From: Hyphomicrobiales bacterium
GTDB taxonomy: Bacteria > Pseudomonadota > Alphaproteobacteria > Parvibaculales > Parvibaculaceae
Length of the DNA: 7,617 nt
Direction: 5' to 3'
NCBI GenBank assembly: GCA_015655095.1
Contig: JAATFR010000146.1
Coordinates: forward strand, 1 to 7,617
Shown here: positions 5,882 through 7,617 of the stretch, piece after piece
How the letters are laid out: every line of letters begins with the position of its first letter
Position numbering within the stretch: the stretch's first letter is position 1
Notes under the pieces: generated by a model
What the model was told of the DNA's origin: nothing
Database searches by the model: none
What the model saw: only the letters and a program-made list of their open reading frames with translations
Program-made: the position numbers and the translations under genes

Positions 5882-7048
5882 TCAAATCCTGTAATGGGAG
5901 GGCAAAGCCGGTCCCGAAAGTTCCGCGTAAACCGACAGCAGGCGTTGGGCTGCCAGCTCCGTCGAAAAATGCGCTTCCGCATAATGCCGCGCCGCCTCCC
6001 CCATACGCAGACGCAAGGACGGATTCGATATGAGCTTGTCGAGAGCCTCTGCCAGCGCCTGAGGATCACGCATGGGCACGATAAATCCTGTCTGCTGATC
6101 CATGACAACATCACGGCAGCCGGGCGCATCCGTTGTTACGCTGACGCGCCCGATCGCGGCCGCCTCAATCAGGCTGCGTGGCGCGCCTTCACGATAATTG
6201 GTCGGCAAGCAGACGATGGATGATTGCCGGATGACTTCAAGCATGTCGTTGCGCCAGCCCCACCATTCAACGGCCCCTTCGCGGACCCATGCTTCAATCT
6301 GGTCCCGGGACAAGGTGCCGGGATTTCCGGGATCGATATCCCCGACCAGCGCGAACCGCGCTATTTTCCCCTGATTTTTTAGGATCTTCGCTGCCTCGAC
6401 GAACTCTCCGCCCCCCTTCTCGATGAGAAGACGGCCGGGCAGAATGATAATGGGTTCAGCTTCCTGCGTCGGCTGCTCGGGCACATATCCGTAAAGCTCA
6501 AGATCGATGCCGCCGCCGATAAAAACCCGCGTCTTTTCACGCGACACAAGCCGCTCTGCGACAAAGAGATCCGCATCATCGGGATTCTCGAAGATCACGC
6601 GGCAATTGGGATGATGGAGCACAAAGCGATAAGCCGCCTCGCCACAGGGACGCATGAGACGGGCGAGTCTCGCCTCTCCAAACATGAAGCCAAGACCGGT
6701 CACGGAAAAAACGGCTGCGGGCACTTTCATCAATCGCGCCGCGATACCGCCATAGATGACCGGACGGATCGTGATGGCGTGGAGAATATCGGGACGCACC
6801 TTCCTGATGACGGACCGGATGGCCATGAAATAGGCCAGCTCCGCGCGGGGCGACGGCAGGCCCCGGCGCAGGGGCAGCGCATGGCGCGTGGCACCTCCCA
6901 GATCGAAGCCCTCCAGGCCTGGATCATCCGGCACGGCGATATGCACCTCATATCCCTGCCGGGCGGCAATCCTTATCCGTTCAATCCAGTGGCCAGTGAG
7001 ATTCATGGCGACCGGGCAGAGATATAAAAGCCTCTTTCGCCCGGTCAT
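5882..7048 (-). CDS. Family 4 glycosyltransferase (GT-B, PglA/CapM-like)
   Basis: With the start at ATG 7046-7048 the protein has 388 residues, normal for GT4 enzymes. The N-terminal acceptor half contains RKRLLYLCPVAMNLTGHW, VRPDILHAITIRPVIYGG and the family segment VFSVTGLGFMFG (about 114-124). The C-terminal donor half has ILPGRLLIEKGGGEFVEAA (Arg206 and Lys211 as likely phosphate contacts) and the E-x7-E motif in REGAPRSLIE (Glu287 and Glu295), which binds the sugar nucleotide. It probably transfers a sugar from a nucleotide donor to a lipid-linked glycan at the cytoplasmic membrane face. The overall look recalls PglA or WbpH, which act after an amino-deoxy sugar, in keeping with the aminotransferase upstream. 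The ATG overlaps the aminotransferase stop by one base (TAATG), which indicates translational coupling. An upstream in-frame start at 7132 would intrude 84 bp into that gene and adds no family sequence. The exact sugar is unknown. Confidence 0.93.
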   Translation of the reverse strand: MTGRKRLLYLCPVAMNLTGHWIERIRIAARQGYEVHIAVPDDPGLEGFDLGGATRHALPLRRGLPSPRAELAYFMAIRSVIRKVRPDILHAITIRPVIYGGIAARLMKVPAAVFSVTGLGFMFGEARLARLMRPCGEAAYRFVLHHPNCRVIFENPDDADLFVAERLVSREKTRVFIGGGIDLELYGYVPEQPTQEAEPIIILPGRLLIEKGGGEFVEAAKILKNQGKIARFALVGDIDPGNPGTLSRDQIEAWVREGAVEWWGWRNDMLEVIRQSSIVCLPTNYREGAPRSLIEAAAIGRVSVTTDAPGCRDVVMDQQTGFIVPMRDPQALAEALDKLISNPSLRLRMGEAARHYAEAHFSTELAAQRLLSVYAELSGPALPSHYRI

Positions 7049-7617
7049 TACCGCCCCGCCCATATGGCGCGAAGATGCTCCACAACCCGTGAAACATCGG
7101 CATCGCTCATGGATGAGCCCGATGGCAGGCACAGCCCCGTCTGGAACAGGTGTTCTGAAATGCCTCCACCCACATGATCGGCATCCCGGAAAACCGGCTG
7201 CTGGTGCATCGGTTTCCAGACCGGACGGGATTCGATATTATGCTCTTCAAGCGCAAGCCGGATGGTCTCGGGATTCAGGCCGCTGGCCTGATCCACATTA
7301 ATGACAGTGAGCCAGCGGTTGGCTGTGCCGTAATCCGCTTCAGGCATGAACGAAATGCCCGGCAGATCGCCAAGCCCCGCCACATAGCCGTCGAAAATTG
7401 CGCGACGGCAGGCGACACGCTCCGGCAGCACTTCAAGCTGGCCGACCCCAATCGCGGCACACAGGCTCGAAAGCCGGTAGTTATAGCCATAGGTCTCATG
7501 CTCATAATAGGGCACCGGCTCGCGGGCCTGCTGAGAAAGCATGCGCGCCCGCGCGATCAGTGCTGGATCGTCGCTCGACAGCGCCCCGCCGCCCGATGTC
7601 GTGATGATCTTGTTGCC
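7048..7617 (-). CDS. DegT/DnrJ/EryC1/StrS (PglE-like) sugar aminotransferase, C-terminal half (partial at right edge)
   Basis: The last 189 residues of a PLP-dependent nucleotide-sugar aminotransferase are present; family members are usually about 370-400 residues, so the N-terminal half is missing at the right edge. The visible part opens with GNKIITTSGGGALSSDD, in which the Lys at the third visible residue (bases 7609-7611) is the PLP Schiff-base lysine of this fold. YYEHETYGYNYRLSSLCAAIGVGQLEVL follows; YGYNYR is the strongly conserved segment near the active site. The C-terminal region has SRPVWKPMHQQPVF and FQTGLCLPSGSSMSDADVSRVVEHLR, both typical. The match is closest to PglE-type enzymes that aminate UDP-4-keto-6-deoxy-GlcNAc on the way to bacillosamine-like sugars, but related enzymes act on perosamine and similar sugars, so the substrate is inferred. 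Its TAA (7048-7050) overlaps the glycosyltransferase ATG, which places both in one leftward operon for surface polysaccharide or protein glycan. Confidence 0.94.
   Translation of the reverse strand, partial: GNKIITTSGGGALSSDDPALIARARMLSQQAREPVPYYEHETYGYNYRLSSLCAAIGVGQLEVLPERVACRRAIFDGYVAGLGDLPGISFMPEADYGTANRWLTVINVDQASGLNPETIRLALEEHNIESRPVWKPMHQQPVFRDADHVGGGISEHLFQTGLCLPSGSSMSDADVSRVVEHLRAIWAGR

Noticed and set aside
7049..7132. Upstream in-frame start for the glycosyltransferase at 7132
   Set aside because: It would place 28 extra residues in another frame of the aminotransferase 3' end. The TAATG-coupled ATG at 7048 is adjacent to the first family beta-strand.
1..7617. Mobile elements, CRISPR arrays, tRNA or rRNA genes, toxin-antitoxin or defence genes
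   Set aside because: I looked for transposase-like frames, regularly spaced repeats, tRNA arms and small paired genes and found none that could be supported.

Overview
The window looks like chromosomal DNA of a GC-rich, probably alphaproteobacterial, heterotroph. This is inferred from gene content and codon style and is not proven. There is no sign of phage, plasmid, transposon, CRISPR or tRNA genes. All eight genes fall into recognisable families, and I do not see an undescribed multi-gene system. The less explained parts are several compact inverted repeats placed at gene starts, and a cation-diffusion-facilitator protein that seems to lack its usual metal ligands.

Layout, left to right. 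(1) Bases 1-446, minus strand: the N-terminal part of a membrane sensor (one transmembrane helix plus a CHASE3 domain), running off the left edge. A perfect 10-bp inverted repeat sits against its start codon, and a second small dyad lies about 100 bp upstream. (2) Bases 653-1690, minus strand: an atypical SDR/NAD-dependent epimerase-like protein. It is divergent from (3) a LysR-type regulator at 1805-2728, plus strand. Their shared 114-bp spacer holds an A/T-rich dyad that overlaps a promoter which would give a leaderless lysR transcript. (4) Bases 2775-3998, plus strand: glutaryl-CoA dehydrogenase (gcdH), 46 bp after lysR. The gap is filled by two back-to-back palindromes. (5) Bases 4016-4918, plus strand: a CDF-family transporter homologue, 17 bp after gcdH and probably cotranscribed with it. 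(6) Bases 4915-5724, minus strand: a secreted lipoprotein that meets the CDF gene tail to tail, with both stop codons inside one CTAG. (7) Bases 5882-7048 and (8) 7048-7617, minus strand: a family 4 glycosyltransferase translationally coupled (TAATG) to a DegT/PglE-type sugar aminotransferase. These are the downstream end of a surface-polysaccharide or glycan operon that continues to the right.

How the genes fit together: LysR-GcdH is a familiar pairing in which the regulator controls the oxidative decarboxylation of glutaryl-CoA to crotonyl-CoA, at the end of lysine/tryptophan/glutarate breakdown. The divergent SDR is a likely second target of the same LysR protein. The aminotransferase would make an amino-deoxy sugar nucleotide, and the glycosyltransferase would transfer a sugar onto a growing lipid-linked glycan. 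The lipoprotein and the CHASE3 sensor have no evident functional tie to either set.
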